Assembly (NCBI GenBank): GCA_017620315.1
Contig: JAFZQQ010000010.1
Coordinates: forward strand, 1 to 25,982
Direction: 5' to 3'
Source of the DNA: Oscillospiraceae bacterium
GTDB taxonomy: Bacteria > Bacillota > Clostridia > Oscillospirales > Oscillospiraceae
Length of the DNA: 25,982 nt
Under the pieces are notes generated by a model. The model was not told the DNA's origin. It ran no database searches and saw only the letters and a list, made by a program, of their open reading frames with translations. A program made the position numbers and the translations under genes. Shown one piece after another: positions 15,270 to 21,554 of the stretch (the stretch's first letter is position 1; the number at the start of each line of letters is the position of its first letter).

Positions 15270-15800
15270 ATGAGTAAACAGAATGACCGCTCCCCCACCC
15301 AGCCGGAGCAGCGCCTGATGGGAAGGTATCCGGAAACGGATACCTTCCTCTGGCGCAACGAAAATCCGAAAGGTCATATCTCCGATGACTGCGTTATACG
15401 CGCCATCGCCGGCGCTTCCGGCAAAAGCTGGTATGAGGTCTTTGACGAGCTGAACATCGTAAGGCGGGAAGCCGCGCGCGTTGATAAGACCGCAATCAAG
15501 AAGTATCTTGCGCAGAAAGGCTGGTCGATCCGCAAGCAGCCCCGGAGAGCCGACGGCACCAAATATACCGGCGCGGAGTTCTGCAAATGGCTCTCCGTCA
15601 ATTACCCCAACGGCGAGCTCGGGCGGATCATCGCCGACATCGGCGGCCATCACATCGTCTGCATCTGCCCCACCGAACACGGCGACGGGATCAACTGCCG
15701 CTATAAGGTGCTTGACACTTGGAACAGCACCGGCAGATGTATCGGCAGCTGGTGGACAAGAGCCGACGTCAGCCTCACGCCGGTAGCGCAAAGGCACTGA
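15270..15800 (+). CDS. Putative papain-like cysteine peptidase fold protein
   Basis: The ATG at 15270 follows AAGGAG by 10 bases; frames opening at 15180 are upstream read-through. The 176-residue product has D39-D40-C41-V-I-R-A at the start of a helix, G-G-H127-H128-I-V and L-D149-T-W. The order Cys, His, Asp with this spacing is that of C39/papain-like folds, and similar D-C-x-x-R-A ... H-x-V ... D-T-W proteins occur in phages. There is no signal peptide, so it would act in the cytoplasm. Catalysis is inferred from motif order only. It could be a pseudo-enzyme or a transglutaminase-like protein. Confidence 0.62.
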   Translation: MSKQNDRSPTQPEQRLMGRYPETDTFLWRNENPKGHISDDCVIRAIAGASGKSWYEVFDELNIVRREAARVDKTAIKKYLAQKGWSIRKQPRRADGTKYTGAEFCKWLSVNYPNGELGRIIADIGGHHIVCICPTEHGDGINCRYKVLDTWNSTGRCIGSWWTRADVSLTPVAQRH

Positions 15801-15835
15801 AAGCTAAGAAATAGTTGCATATTTGGAGGTAAGCA

Positions 15836-16357
15836 ATGAGAAAAATAATGTTTAGAGGTCAAACCCGACGTTTCGGCGAAAAAATCAAGAACTACGCCGG
15901 CGAGCCTATGGAAAGCGCGTGGGTGTTCGGCTACGGCGCCGCGCAGGGAAACGGAGACTTCTCCATCATCTACGAAAGCGAGAAAGGCCCGGACACCGAG
16001 GCTCGTTTTTCCGGCAAGCACATCATATACTCGGATACGCTCGGGCAGTACGTCGGATTCAACGACTGTAACAATAAGCCGATCTTCGAAGGCGACATTG
16101 CCGTCTATCACAAGCCTGTTGACCCGTGGGGTCCCGATCTACCCGAGGGCGCCGTTGGAACCGTGGAATACTCTGGCAGCGCCTTTTACTTTGCTGTAAA
16201 GAAGTCTTCGTTAGAATCCAGCTTATATCTGCTCAACAACTTCTACGGTGCGCATGGCTGTATTCTGGAGGTCATCGGAAACATTTTTGACAATCTCTAC
16301 CTGCTCGTCGGAAAAGTGAAAGGCACTGAGGTGACCGTCAAGGGCGAAAAGGCATGA
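15836..16357 (+). CDS. YopX family protein
   Basis: The ATG at 15836 follows TTGGAGG. The 173-residue product begins M-R-K-I-M-F-R-G, has W-V-F-G-Y-G and G-Q-Y-V-G-F-N-D, then K-P-I-F-E-G-D-I-A-V. These are the hallmark strands of the YopX family (the prototype is from phage SPbeta). YopX proteins are common in phages and conjugative elements and have no established function. It overlaps the next gene by ATGA. Confidence 0.85.
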   Translation: MRKIMFRGQTRRFGEKIKNYAGEPMESAWVFGYGAAQGNGDFSIIYESEKGPDTEARFSGKHIIYSDTLGQYVGFNDCNNKPIFEGDIAVYHKPVDPWGPDLPEGAVGTVEYSGSAFYFAVKKSSLESSLYLLNNFYGAHGCILEVIGNIFDNLYLLVGKVKGTEVTVKGEKA

Positions 16358-17502
16358 ACACAAACCTTATTTCCCAGAAGCTGCTTGCGGAGGGCTGGAC
16401 AAAGGAACTGACGCCGCCGGGCATGAAGCCGTGGGACGATTTCTACGGTGGATGGACATATAGCACTGCATCGAGGGTAAACGCGGTATTTGAAACACCC
16501 TGCGGGCTGCTGCTCAAGCGCAGCGAATGCTCGTGCAGCGGCTTTATGAGCTTCATGGTCGTCGATTGGTCGGAGGAAAACGACAACATGACCATTCTCT
16601 GCCCCCATTACGCGCGCTCCCAAGTCTGTGAGCTGAACCATCCCCTGCTGCGCGGTAATCAGATAGGTGGCAGTCATTACGAGAATCTCTGTTTTTGTGC
16701 TGTCCATGAAACGAACAAGCCTTGGTGCTATGAACATAGTCGCCGAAAGATTGAGGATGATGCCGAAGCTGAAAAGAAAAGGCTCTTTGAAGCGTTCAAG
16801 GCAAGCCGGGGCGGTCACGTTTGCGAGCAGCATTGCCGCTTTGACCGCAGTGCCAAGCAATGGTCTATGGACTACGACCCCCAGCGCTGCCTCGACGGTT
16901 GTACCTATTGCCCCGTACTCAACAAGGAACTGTCGCCCAAAAAAGCGCATGTCTTTTACGATCTCAAGGTCTCGCACATTCAAAAGGGCGAGGGCATTTT
17001 CCCCGACAAAGAGCAGATCACCATTAACAAGGGGATCAAGCTATTTAAGCACCCACGTTCGGAAACGCTGTGTGAGGCGATCGTAAAAACGTGCCGTGAA
17101 AGCCTGCAGCACTCGGTGGATATGCAGTTTCAGAGCGCGATCCGGCTTGATGGGTATCGCTATGAGGTCATGAATATTCGCATGGGGCGCAGAGAAAAGC
17201 GCGACAACGACGCTGACCGGCGGGAAGAGCAGGCGGGAATCGTTGTCCGTCACAAAAGCGACGCAGATAAGGCGGAGAAAGCGCGGCGCTCGGCACAAAG
17301 GGCGGAGACCCGCAAGAAAAAGGAGCTTCGCAATCGCCGCGTCACGGAGGCAGAGTTTCTTGCGGCTGATTCGGCTGAAATCGAGAGCTCCAAAGCCGCG
17401 TGGGTCGAAAAGCTCGGCAAACCGCGCTATGAGGAGCTTTGCAGGCTACGCAGCGATCGTGAAAACGGTATTGGCGAACAATTTGGACTATTTGGAGGAT
17501 AA
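16354..17502 (+). CDS. Cys-rich hypothetical protein with charged C-terminal helix (382 aa)
   Basis: The ATG at 16354 overlaps the YopX stop. The N-terminal 200 residues hold about 16 cysteines in clusters, including S-E-C-S-C-S-G-F, C-P-H-Y, C-F-C-A-V-H ... P-W-C-Y-E-H, C-E-Q-H-C and C-L-D-G-C-T-Y-C-P, suggesting several zinc sites. Residues about 280-345 are very rich in Arg, Lys, Glu and Ala and are probably a long helix. The gene is followed two bases later by another zinc-ribbon protein. No family is recognised; nucleic acid binding is a guess. Confidence 0.7.
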   Translation: MNTNLISQKLLAEGWTKELTPPGMKPWDDFYGGWTYSTASRVNAVFETPCGLLLKRSECSCSGFMSFMVVDWSEENDNMTILCPHYARSQVCELNHPLLRGNQIGGSHYENLCFCAVHETNKPWCYEHSRRKIEDDAEAEKKRLFEAFKASRGGHVCEQHCRFDRSAKQWSMDYDPQRCLDGCTYCPVLNKELSPKKAHVFYDLKVSHIQKGEGIFPDKEQITINKGIKLFKHPRSETLCEAIVKTCRESLQHSVDMQFQSAIRLDGYRYEVMNIRMGRREKRDNDADRREEQAGIVVRHKSDADKAEKARRSAQRAETRKKKELRNRRVTEAEFLAADSAEIESSKAAWVEKLGKPRYEELCRLRSDRENGIGEQFGLFGG

Positions 17503-17504
17503 CT

Positions 17505-18209
17505 ATGAAAGCTTTGATCTATCCCAAGCATTTGCTTGAAGCAAAATGGAACGAGGATATAACTCTCTACCACGATGGCGAGGCGGACACTCCCCCGCTG
17601 TGCCTGCGCTGCGGGCAGCCTCTCAGCAGGTGTCTTGCCGAAAACGCTCTCAGCCGATACATTGACGTCAATATCTGCGGTCGCTGCGGAAACGACGAAG
17701 GTATGCGGGACTATACCGGCGACCGTCTCCCCTTATCGGAATGGTACGCGGTAAAGCACGGCATCGTGAAAATGCCTGACACGGATACGGACGACGCGGT
17801 ATTGGTCGACACCTGTTCTTTCACGTCGGTATTCGAACAGCCCCGGCGCCCGACTCCCCTCAGCTCTCGTGGATACCCTGAAAGCCAGCTCTGTTTCTTC
17901 CGCAGCGACCACAACGGCTGGCAATGGCACACGCAGTGGTTTGACTGCCGCGAGAAGCCGCGTGACAAGACGCTGTTGGATGAGGTGGACGCTTTCAAGC
18001 TTGGCCTAATGGCGCTGCCGGAGTTCAAGGATCTCTACACGATGGCCGATATGTGCTATAAATGCGCCGAGCGTACATCTGAGCGCACGGAGTTTAACCT
18101 TTTCTCCGAGACGGAGCATTTCTATGTCTGGATCCGCATGATCACCCGCGAAAAGGACTATAACCTCTATACGAATTTCTATTACAAATCAAGCGATCCT
18201 GCGAATTGA
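17505..18209 (+). CDS. Hypothetical protein with zinc-ribbon-like Cys pairs (234 aa)
   Basis: The ATG at 17505 is two bases after the previous stop and follows TTTGGAGG. Near the N-terminus C-L-R-C-G-Q-P-L-S-R-C and, about 20 residues later, I-C-G-R-C-G form a likely zinc ribbon. A later M-C-Y-K-C-A adds a third pair. The middle contains S-Q-L-C-F-F and several Trp residues. It is the last plus-strand gene, ending just before the terminator at 18222. No function is recognised. Confidence 0.7.
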   Translation: MKALIYPKHLLEAKWNEDITLYHDGEADTPPLCLRCGQPLSRCLAENALSRYIDVNICGRCGNDEGMRDYTGDRLPLSEWYAVKHGIVKMPDTDTDDAVLVDTCSFTSVFEQPRRPTPLSSRGYPESQLCFFRSDHNGWQWHTQWFDCREKPRDKTLLDEVDAFKLGLMALPEFKDLYTMADMCYKCAERTSERTEFNLFSETEHFYVWIRMITREKDYNLYTNFYYKSSDPAN

Positions 18210-18221
18210 CAGGCAGAACAA

Positions 18222-18260
18222 CGGCGCGGTCAGGAAGAACTACTCTTCCCGGCCGCGCCG
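18222..18260. terminator. Long hairpin between convergent genes
   Basis: CGGCGCGGTCAGGAAG (18222-18237) pairs with CTTCCCGGCCGCGCCG (18245-18260) across 16 positions with one G-U and one mismatch, with a seven-base loop. It lies between the last plus-strand gene (ends 18209) and the first leftward gene (ends 18270), so it can serve both. T-runs next to the stem are short, so termination is inferred mainly from position and stem strength. Confidence 0.65.
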
Positions 18261-18269
18261 CTCTATTCA

Positions 18270-18923
18270 TTAGAAAGGAATTTTGCCGTTGATGGAGCCG
18301 TTGGCGACATAGTAAACCATACCGTCCTCGGGCTTAAAGTAGAGCGTAAGCTCCGTCAGCAGCTTTCTCTTGTTATTTGTCTTGAAGTCTTCCTTTGCCG
18401 CCTCTGTCAGCGCCGCGATGTCAAGCTCCTTGCCCGCAAATTGCAGTAGCATCGTTGGAACCATACTTGCAGCCTTCGCCTTCTCCTCCGCGCGCGCCTT
18501 TGCCGCCGCCGCTTTCTCGGCAGCGGTCATCGCCTTGGGACCGGGCTTCTTGGCTGCGGTCTTAGACTTGGAGGCAGATTCCTTATCTACGGTTTTCTTT
18601 TCCGCTTCCTTCACGGTCTTTTGGGCCGGAGCGGTTTTTTTCTTGGCGGCAGCCTTTTCCTTTGCAAGAGCGGTCTTCGCGGGCTTTTGAGCTTCCGCTT
18701 TCTTTGTTTCCTTTTTTGCCTCCGGCTTGGCGGCGTTCACGGAAGTCTTCTCTGCCGGCTTTTCTTCCGCAATCGGTTTTGCTGCGACCGGAGCAGCAGC
18801 TTTTGAGGCGTCAGATGCGCTCAACTCAGCGGTGTCGATTGCTTTTTTTGCCTGCTCAACAAGGTTAGCTTTCGCTTTGCTGGATTTATTTGCACGCGTT
18901 TTCTTGCTTGTCTTTTTCGCCAT
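18270..18923 (-). CDS. Ala/Lys-rich protein with C-terminal DUF6465 domain
   Basis: The ATG at 18923 follows GGAGGGA, and a good promoter lies upstream. Residues 1-150 are almost wholly Ala, Lys, Glu, Thr and Pro in histone H1-like repeats (A-K-K-T, K-P-A-K-T-A). Residues about 150-217 form a small domain: L-L-Q-F-A-G-K-E-L-D-I ... L-T-L-Y-F-K-P-E-D-G ... Y-Y-V-A-N-G. This matches the DUF6465 pattern of Clostridia. The basic low-complexity arm suggests DNA or RNA binding, perhaps nucleoid-like coating of the element, which is inference. It is a single-gene unit. Confidence 0.8.
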   Translation of the reverse strand: MAKKTSKKTRANKSSKAKANLVEQAKKAIDTAELSASDASKAAAPVAAKPIAEEKPAEKTSVNAAKPEAKKETKKAEAQKPAKTALAKEKAAAKKKTAPAQKTVKEAEKKTVDKESASKSKTAAKKPGPKAMTAAEKAAAAKARAEEKAKAASMVPTMLLQFAGKELDIAALTEAAKEDFKTNNKRKLLTELTLYFKPEDGMVYYVANGSINGKIPF

Positions 18924-18956
18924 GTGCTGCTCCCTCCAAAGAAATAAGATAGTTTG

Positions 18957-18984
18957 ATTATAACCATTTTATGACAAAAATCAA
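18957..18984 (-). promoter_or_regulatory. Promoter of the DUF6465 gene
   Basis: On the minus strand TTGATT (plus 79-84 of the 18900s) and a perfect TATAAT (plus 18957-18962) are 16 bases apart, about 20 bases upstream of the ribosome site. The surroundings are AT-rich. It is one of the best promoters in the window. Confidence 0.7.
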
Positions 18985-19001
18985 CCTTTTATATATTGTT
19001 T

Positions 19002-19031
19002 GGGGCTGCGGTCAATTAAAACCGCAGCCCC
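19002..19031. terminator. Perfect GC stem-loop after the orf8-like gene
   Basis: GGGGCTGCGGT (19002-19012) and ACCGCAGCCCC (19021-19031) form a perfect 11-base stem with an eight-base loop, 10 bases beyond the stop of the leftward gene at 19041. In the leftward direction it is followed by AAACAATATA and so lacks a T-tract. It probably still marks the 3' end of the sigma operon. Confidence 0.6.
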
Positions 19032-19040
19032 GTCCGTGTT

Positions 19041-19229
19041 TCATTCTCTCGGTTGATACTCCTTGACGCATTTCAGCAGCACCATCGAAAGCTCCTGATA
19101 CAGATCTTCGTCAAACCGCTTATCGATCATGGACATTTTGATCAAAAGCGGCTGATACATGGAGAGTATCTCACCGAAAGCATCTTGATCACCCGACTTC
19201 GCACGTTTTAACAAACTTCCAAAAGCCAT
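19041..19229 (-). CDS. HTH_16-like small regulator (Tn916 Orf8 type, 62 aa)
   Basis: The start at 19229 lies three bases beyond the stop of the sigma gene. The product begins M-A-F-G-S-L-L-K-R-A-K-S-G-D-Q-D-A-F, then P-L-L-I-K-M-S and D-E-D-L-Y-Q-E-L. This resembles sigma region 2 in a stand-alone form, as in the small helix-turn-helix protein encoded next to the sigma-like orf7 of Tn916 elements. Together the pair would supply split sigma region 2 and region 4 functions. In Tn916 the two genes take part in activating transfer genes. The role here is inferred from order and similarity. Confidence 0.75.
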   Translation of the reverse strand: MAFGSLLKRAKSGDQDAFGEILSMYQPLLIKMSMIDKRFDEDLYQELSMVLLKCVKEYQPRE

Positions 19230-19232
19230 CGG

Positions 19233-19628
19233 CTACCCCTCCATCTCTTGCTTGATCTTTATGAGAGCTCTGCGATACACGGCGGCAACCGCTTTATAGT
19301 TCATGCCAAGCTCCATGCCGATGTCCTCGTACTTTCTGCCATAGAAAGCGCGCTCCATAACAATTCTTTGCTCTTTTTCCTTGAGCTTGTGAAAGGCGCT
19401 TTCAAATACCATGTTCATCATATGCCTGTAGATACCGTCCTCCACTACGCTGTAATCCCAGGTATGTTCGCCCGCGGAGTCAGAAAGGTCAAGGACAACT
19501 TCATTATCATGAAGGTGCTTGCGCGCAAGCAGGATATCCCCGCGCCTGCGCTTGAGTGCTCTTAGTAAGTATGCTGTGAAAATATTGCGTTCATCGTCGC
19601 AAATGCCGTTTTTGCTCCGAAATTGCAC
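19233..19628 (-). CDS. Sigma-70 region 4-like regulator (Tn916 Orf7 type, 131 aa)
   Basis: A GTG start at 19628 follows AAGGAGA by six bases. The C-terminal half (about 80-131) holds F-H-K-L-K-E-K-E-Q-R-I-V, then Y-E-D-I-G-M-E-L-G-M-N-Y-K-A-V and R-R-A-L-I-K-I-K, a clear sigma-70 region 4 helix-turn-helix. The N-terminal part (F-T-A-Y-L-L-R-A-L-K-R-R-R) fits a linker or partial region 2. It is directly upstream of the orf8-like gene, the order found in Tn916. A perfect inverted repeat touches its ribosome site, which suggests translational or operator control. Confidence 0.82.
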   Translation of the reverse strand: MQFRSKNGICDDERNIFTAYLLRALKRRRGDILLARKHLHDNEVVLDLSDSAGEHTWDYSVVEDGIYRHMMNMVFESAFHKLKEKEQRIVMERAFYGRKYEDIGMELGMNYKAVAAVYRRALIKIKQEMEG

Positions 19629-19640
19629 GTTAATTCTCCT

Positions 19641-19673
19641 TATCCATCATTATTAGTTTGAAAATGATGGATA
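19641..19673 (-). promoter_or_regulatory. Inverted repeat touching the sigma-gene ribosome site
   Basis: TATCCATCAT (19641-19650) and ATGATGGATA (19664-19673) are a perfect 10-base inverted repeat with a 13-base spacer. On the minus-strand transcript the second arm ends at the first base of the AAGGAGA site (plus 19635-19641). It could fold next to the ribosome site or bind a dimeric regulator. Confidence 0.6.
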
Positions 19674-19751
19674 GCTGGAGGACCTCGGCAACGCGGAACG
19701 GATTCTAATTCGTCGAAATAGCAACAATAGGCAGCGAACCGCCTTGCGGTT

Positions 19752-19832
19752 CTATGAATACCTGGCTATAAAATATTTTATTATGCTGACGGATTTTGTG
19801 GCGGCTCGCCTTGTTTTACTGAAATAAGGCAT
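19752..19832 (-). CDS. Possible 26-residue leader peptide
   Basis: On the minus strand an ATG (19832) lies eight bases after a full AAAGGAGG site (plus 19843-19850) and opens a 26-codon basic frame, M-P-Y-F-S-K-T-R-R-A-A then ending R-Y-S. Its stop falls in a GAACCGC / GCGGTTC hairpin (19736-19752). The ribosome site is among the strongest of this strand. It overlaps another tiny ORF in a different frame. Confidence 0.35.
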   Translation of the reverse strand: MPYFSKTRRAATKSVSIIKYFIARYS

Positions 19833-19870
19833 ATCTCGCTATCCTCCTTTACCGATATGCGCTTTTTCAT
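19781..19870 (-). CDS. Possible 29-residue small protein or remnant
   Basis: On the minus strand ATG 19870, after AGGAAAC, opens a 29-codon frame: M-K-K-R-I-S-V-K-E-D-S-E-I-C-L-I-S-V-K-Q then G-E-P-P-Q-N-P-S-A. The composition looks more protein-like than chance. The AAAGGAGG site of the other tiny ORF lies inside this one, so translating one would affect the other. It could be a decayed fragment of a larger gene. Confidence 0.35.
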   Translation of the reverse strand: MKKRISVKEDSEICLISVKQGEPPQNPSA

Positions 19871-19978
19871 TTTGTTTCCTATCGTTTCGACAAGCCGCAT
19901 AAATATCACTATTTGTTTGAAAATGCTGTCGAAATCTGGGGCGGTTGTAATTTTTTAAGATAATTTGTAAAAATGAGA

Positions 19979-20015
19979 CAAAAAGCCGACGGATCGGTGA
20001 TTGACCCGTCGGCTT
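19979..20015 (-). terminator. Intrinsic terminator after parR
   Basis: On the minus strand AAGCCGACGG / CCGTCGGCTT (plus 20006-20015 and 19983-19992) forms a 10-base stem followed by TTTTTGTCTC. It lies six bases past the stop of the ParR-like gene and ends the parMR transcript. Confidence 0.82.
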
Positions 20016-20020
20016 ATGTA

Positions 20021-20377
20021 CTATTGGTTGTCAAAGGCAAGCATTGTCTGTCTGATGGCGTCATAATCCTCCGCGCCAGTTTTAGAATCATTTTGTGCTG
20101 TGTTGTCAACCTCTGCGGCGCCTTCAGCGACCGTGTCGCAGATTACGCTTTTTTCCGCTTCCGATTGTCTGGCGATTGCTGCCCTGATCCGTTCGTCCAG
20201 CGCCTCTCCCATCGTTTGCATAAGGATGGCGTTCTTCGTGTAGTTCTGTATCGCCTCCGTGATAAAGGCTGATTTGTGTCTTCCCTTTGTTTCCAATATC
20301 CTTGCGACTTCCGCCTGCGCAGGATCATTCAGATTAAACTGGAGCGTAAACCGTCCGTGCATTCTTTTCTCTACCAT
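20021..20377 (-). CDS. parR: ParR-like partition adaptor (ribbon-helix-helix)
   Basis: The chosen start is ATG 20377, eight bases after AGG in AGGTGAT, a match to the 16S tail. GTG 20386 and ATG 20383 are in frame and would overlap the parM stop. The N-terminus (R-F-T-L-Q-F-N-L-N-D-P-A-Q-A-E-V) is a beta strand plus helix typical of ribbon-helix-helix DNA binders. K-S-A-F-I-T-E-A-I and a polar, acidic tail follow. In type II partition systems ParR binds the centromere and the end of the ParM filament. Identity rests on position right after parM, size and the RHH pattern. Confidence 0.72.
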   Translation of the reverse strand: MVEKRMHGRFTLQFNLNDPAQAEVARILETKGRHKSAFITEAIQNYTKNAILMQTMGEALDERIRAAIARQSEAEKSVICDTVAEGAAEVDNTAQNDSKTGAEDYDAIRQTMLAFDNQ

Positions 20378-20382
20378 TTTCA

Positions 20383-21297
20383 TCACCTGCCCTTATGATG
20401 GATCTCATAGAGCAGAGCGTAGCCCCTTGCGTTTGCGCGGATGTCCTGCACAAACACCGGTTGGTTGACCTTGCTGGAGTCAAGGATCTGCTTTCTCAAA
20501 AGCAATGCTCCGCCGCCAACGAAAATGATGCGACCCGCTTTGAGCTCGATCTGCTGCTCGCGGAGCTTGTCCAACAGGTCAGCGATATACGCTTGGGCGC
20601 TGTCCAAAATAAGCTTCACGACGCCGTCTGGCAAATCTGCCTGCTTCCCCAAAAGCACCGCGTCGATCTCCTCCTCGCTGACTAGAAGATCATGCTCCGC
20701 GCGCGCTTTGCCGATGATTTTGTTGTAGAGCAGAATGACGCCGTTTTCAAGGGAATCGCACACGGTCAGATCGCCAGCACCGTTTCTGATTTGAAGGTAA
20801 TCTGCGGTGTATCCGCCCAAGTCGACGATCAAGGCGCGCGGGATGTCCCGAAGCTCCTGAAACATGGTGACTGCGGCAGCGTAAGACTGCGGAAAGCAGA
20901 GCACTTCGGTGATCATGATATTGTAGACCTTGCCCCGGTATGTGAATGTTACTGCTCCGCGCTTGGAAAAATAGGCAATAAACGCCTGCTTCTGAGCGCC
21001 GTAATACGCCGGAGGCAGACCAACCGCAAGTTGGATCGGAATGACGCCCGAATGAAACATACCCGCCGCTTCCAGCTCCCTTGCAATGGCAAATAGTGTC
21101 AAGATGAAATACTTGTCATCCGCAGTTTTATCCCTATGATACGGGATTCGTTTCTCGGAAAGCTGATAATATTTGCCCCGATACTTTAATACGTTGTCGC
21201 CAAAGGGCCGCGTATCGCTCTCCATAAGCCCAGAGGTGAACGGCTCGCAATTCTCCGTCTTCATCTGCCTGTTTCCGTGATCTACTGCAATTAACAT
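20383..21297 (-). CDS. parM: ParM-like actin-family ATPase for plasmid segregation
   Basis: The ATG at 21297 follows AAGGAGG. The 304-residue length suits ParM/Alp actins. Phosphate-1 loop: A-V-D6-H-G-N9-R-Q-M-K13. Phosphate-2: I-V-D159-L-G-G-Y-T-A-D. Adenosine loop: F-V-G261-G-G-A-L. Near the end R-A-N-A-R-G-Y-A-L matches the conserved ParM NAxGY. Such proteins form dynamic filaments that push sister plasmids apart. The gene overlaps parR, giving a two-gene partition operon with its own promoter and terminator. Its presence says the element is, at least at times, an independently replicating molecule. Confidence 0.88.
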   Translation of the reverse strand: MLIAVDHGNRQMKTENCEPFTSGLMESDTRPFGDNVLKYRGKYYQLSEKRIPYHRDKTADDKYFILTLFAIARELEAAGMFHSGVIPIQLAVGLPPAYYGAQKQAFIAYFSKRGAVTFTYRGKVYNIMITEVLCFPQSYAAAVTMFQELRDIPRALIVDLGGYTADYLQIRNGAGDLTVCDSLENGVILLYNKIIGKARAEHDLLVSEEEIDAVLLGKQADLPDGVVKLILDSAQAYIADLLDKLREQQIELKAGRIIFVGGGALLLRKQILDSSKVNQPVFVQDIRANARGYALLYEIHHKGR

Positions 21298-21321
21298 GGT
21301 TCATCAACCTCCTTATACTTA

Positions 21322-21351
21322 TTATTACGAGGTTAATGCGCTTTTTCTCAA
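21322..21351 (-). promoter_or_regulatory. Putative parMR promoter with flanking inverted repeat
   Basis: On the minus strand TTGAGA (plus 21346-21351) and TAATAA (plus 21322-21327) are 18 bases apart, about 10 bases ahead of the ribosome site of parM. An inverted repeat AACCTC / GAGGTT (plus 21306-21311 and 21329-21334) brackets the -10 and the ribosome site and could be a repressor site. No iterated centromere-like repeats are evident here. Confidence 0.5.
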
Positions 21352-21365
21352 CGAACAGGGGCAAA

Positions 21366-21401
21366 AAACAAGACCTCCGACCAAAGCCGGAGGTCTTGTT
21401 T
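21366..21401. terminator. Bidirectional-looking intrinsic terminator
   Basis: AACAAGACCTCCG (21367-21379) and CGGAGGTCTTGTT (21388-21400) form a perfect 13-base stem with an eight-base loop. In the leftward direction the stem is followed by TTTT (the A-run at 21363-21368), giving a classical terminator for the gene at 21407. It also insulates the parMR promoter. Confidence 0.88.
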
Positions 21402-21406
21402 CCTAA

Positions 21407-21541
21407 CTATACTTTGTCTGCGATAGAGTCCAGCACAAGCATGGTGCCTAAGTACAAATCGGGCGGGGCCTTTTGCGTCACCGTCCCTGCAAGGATGTTG
21501 ACCATGCCGGTCATATAATTGACGTTGATTGTATTGCTCAT
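21407..21541 (-). CDS. Small hypothetical protein (44 aa)
   Basis: The start is ATG 21541 after GGGAGGGC. The frame extends upstream, but only without a ribosome site. The 44 residues begin M-S-N-T-I-N-V-N-Y-M and contain a mildly hydrophobic middle (M-V-N-I-L-A-G-T-V) and D-L-Y-L-G-T-M-L-V-L. It ends at a strong terminator, six bases from its stop. It is the last gene of the three-gene unit that starts at 23102. No family is recognised. Confidence 0.6.
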   Translation of the reverse strand: MSNTINVNYMTGMVNILAGTVTQKAPPDLYLGTMLVLDSIADKV

Positions 21542-21554
21542 GCCCGCCCTCCCG

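Larger units (their letters stand above)
19656..19935. repeat. Repeated short motifs in the leader region upstream of the sigma genes
   Basis: GTTTGAAAATG occurs twice (19656-19666 and 19915-19925). GTCGAAAT occurs at 19712-19719 and 19928-19935, and the second copy forms an inverted repeat with TTTCGACA at 19885-19892 (arms 19885-19892 and 19927-19934). A hairpin GAACCGC-CTT-GCGGTTC lies at 19736-19752. The full stretch 19629-19978 otherwise holds only the two tiny ORFs. The repeats suggest regulator binding sites or a partition or replication site, with no proof of either. Confidence 0.55.

Noticed and set aside
18480..18920. Tandem DNA repeat array
   Set aside because: The repetitive look comes from Ala/Lys codons of a protein; units vary in length and sequence.
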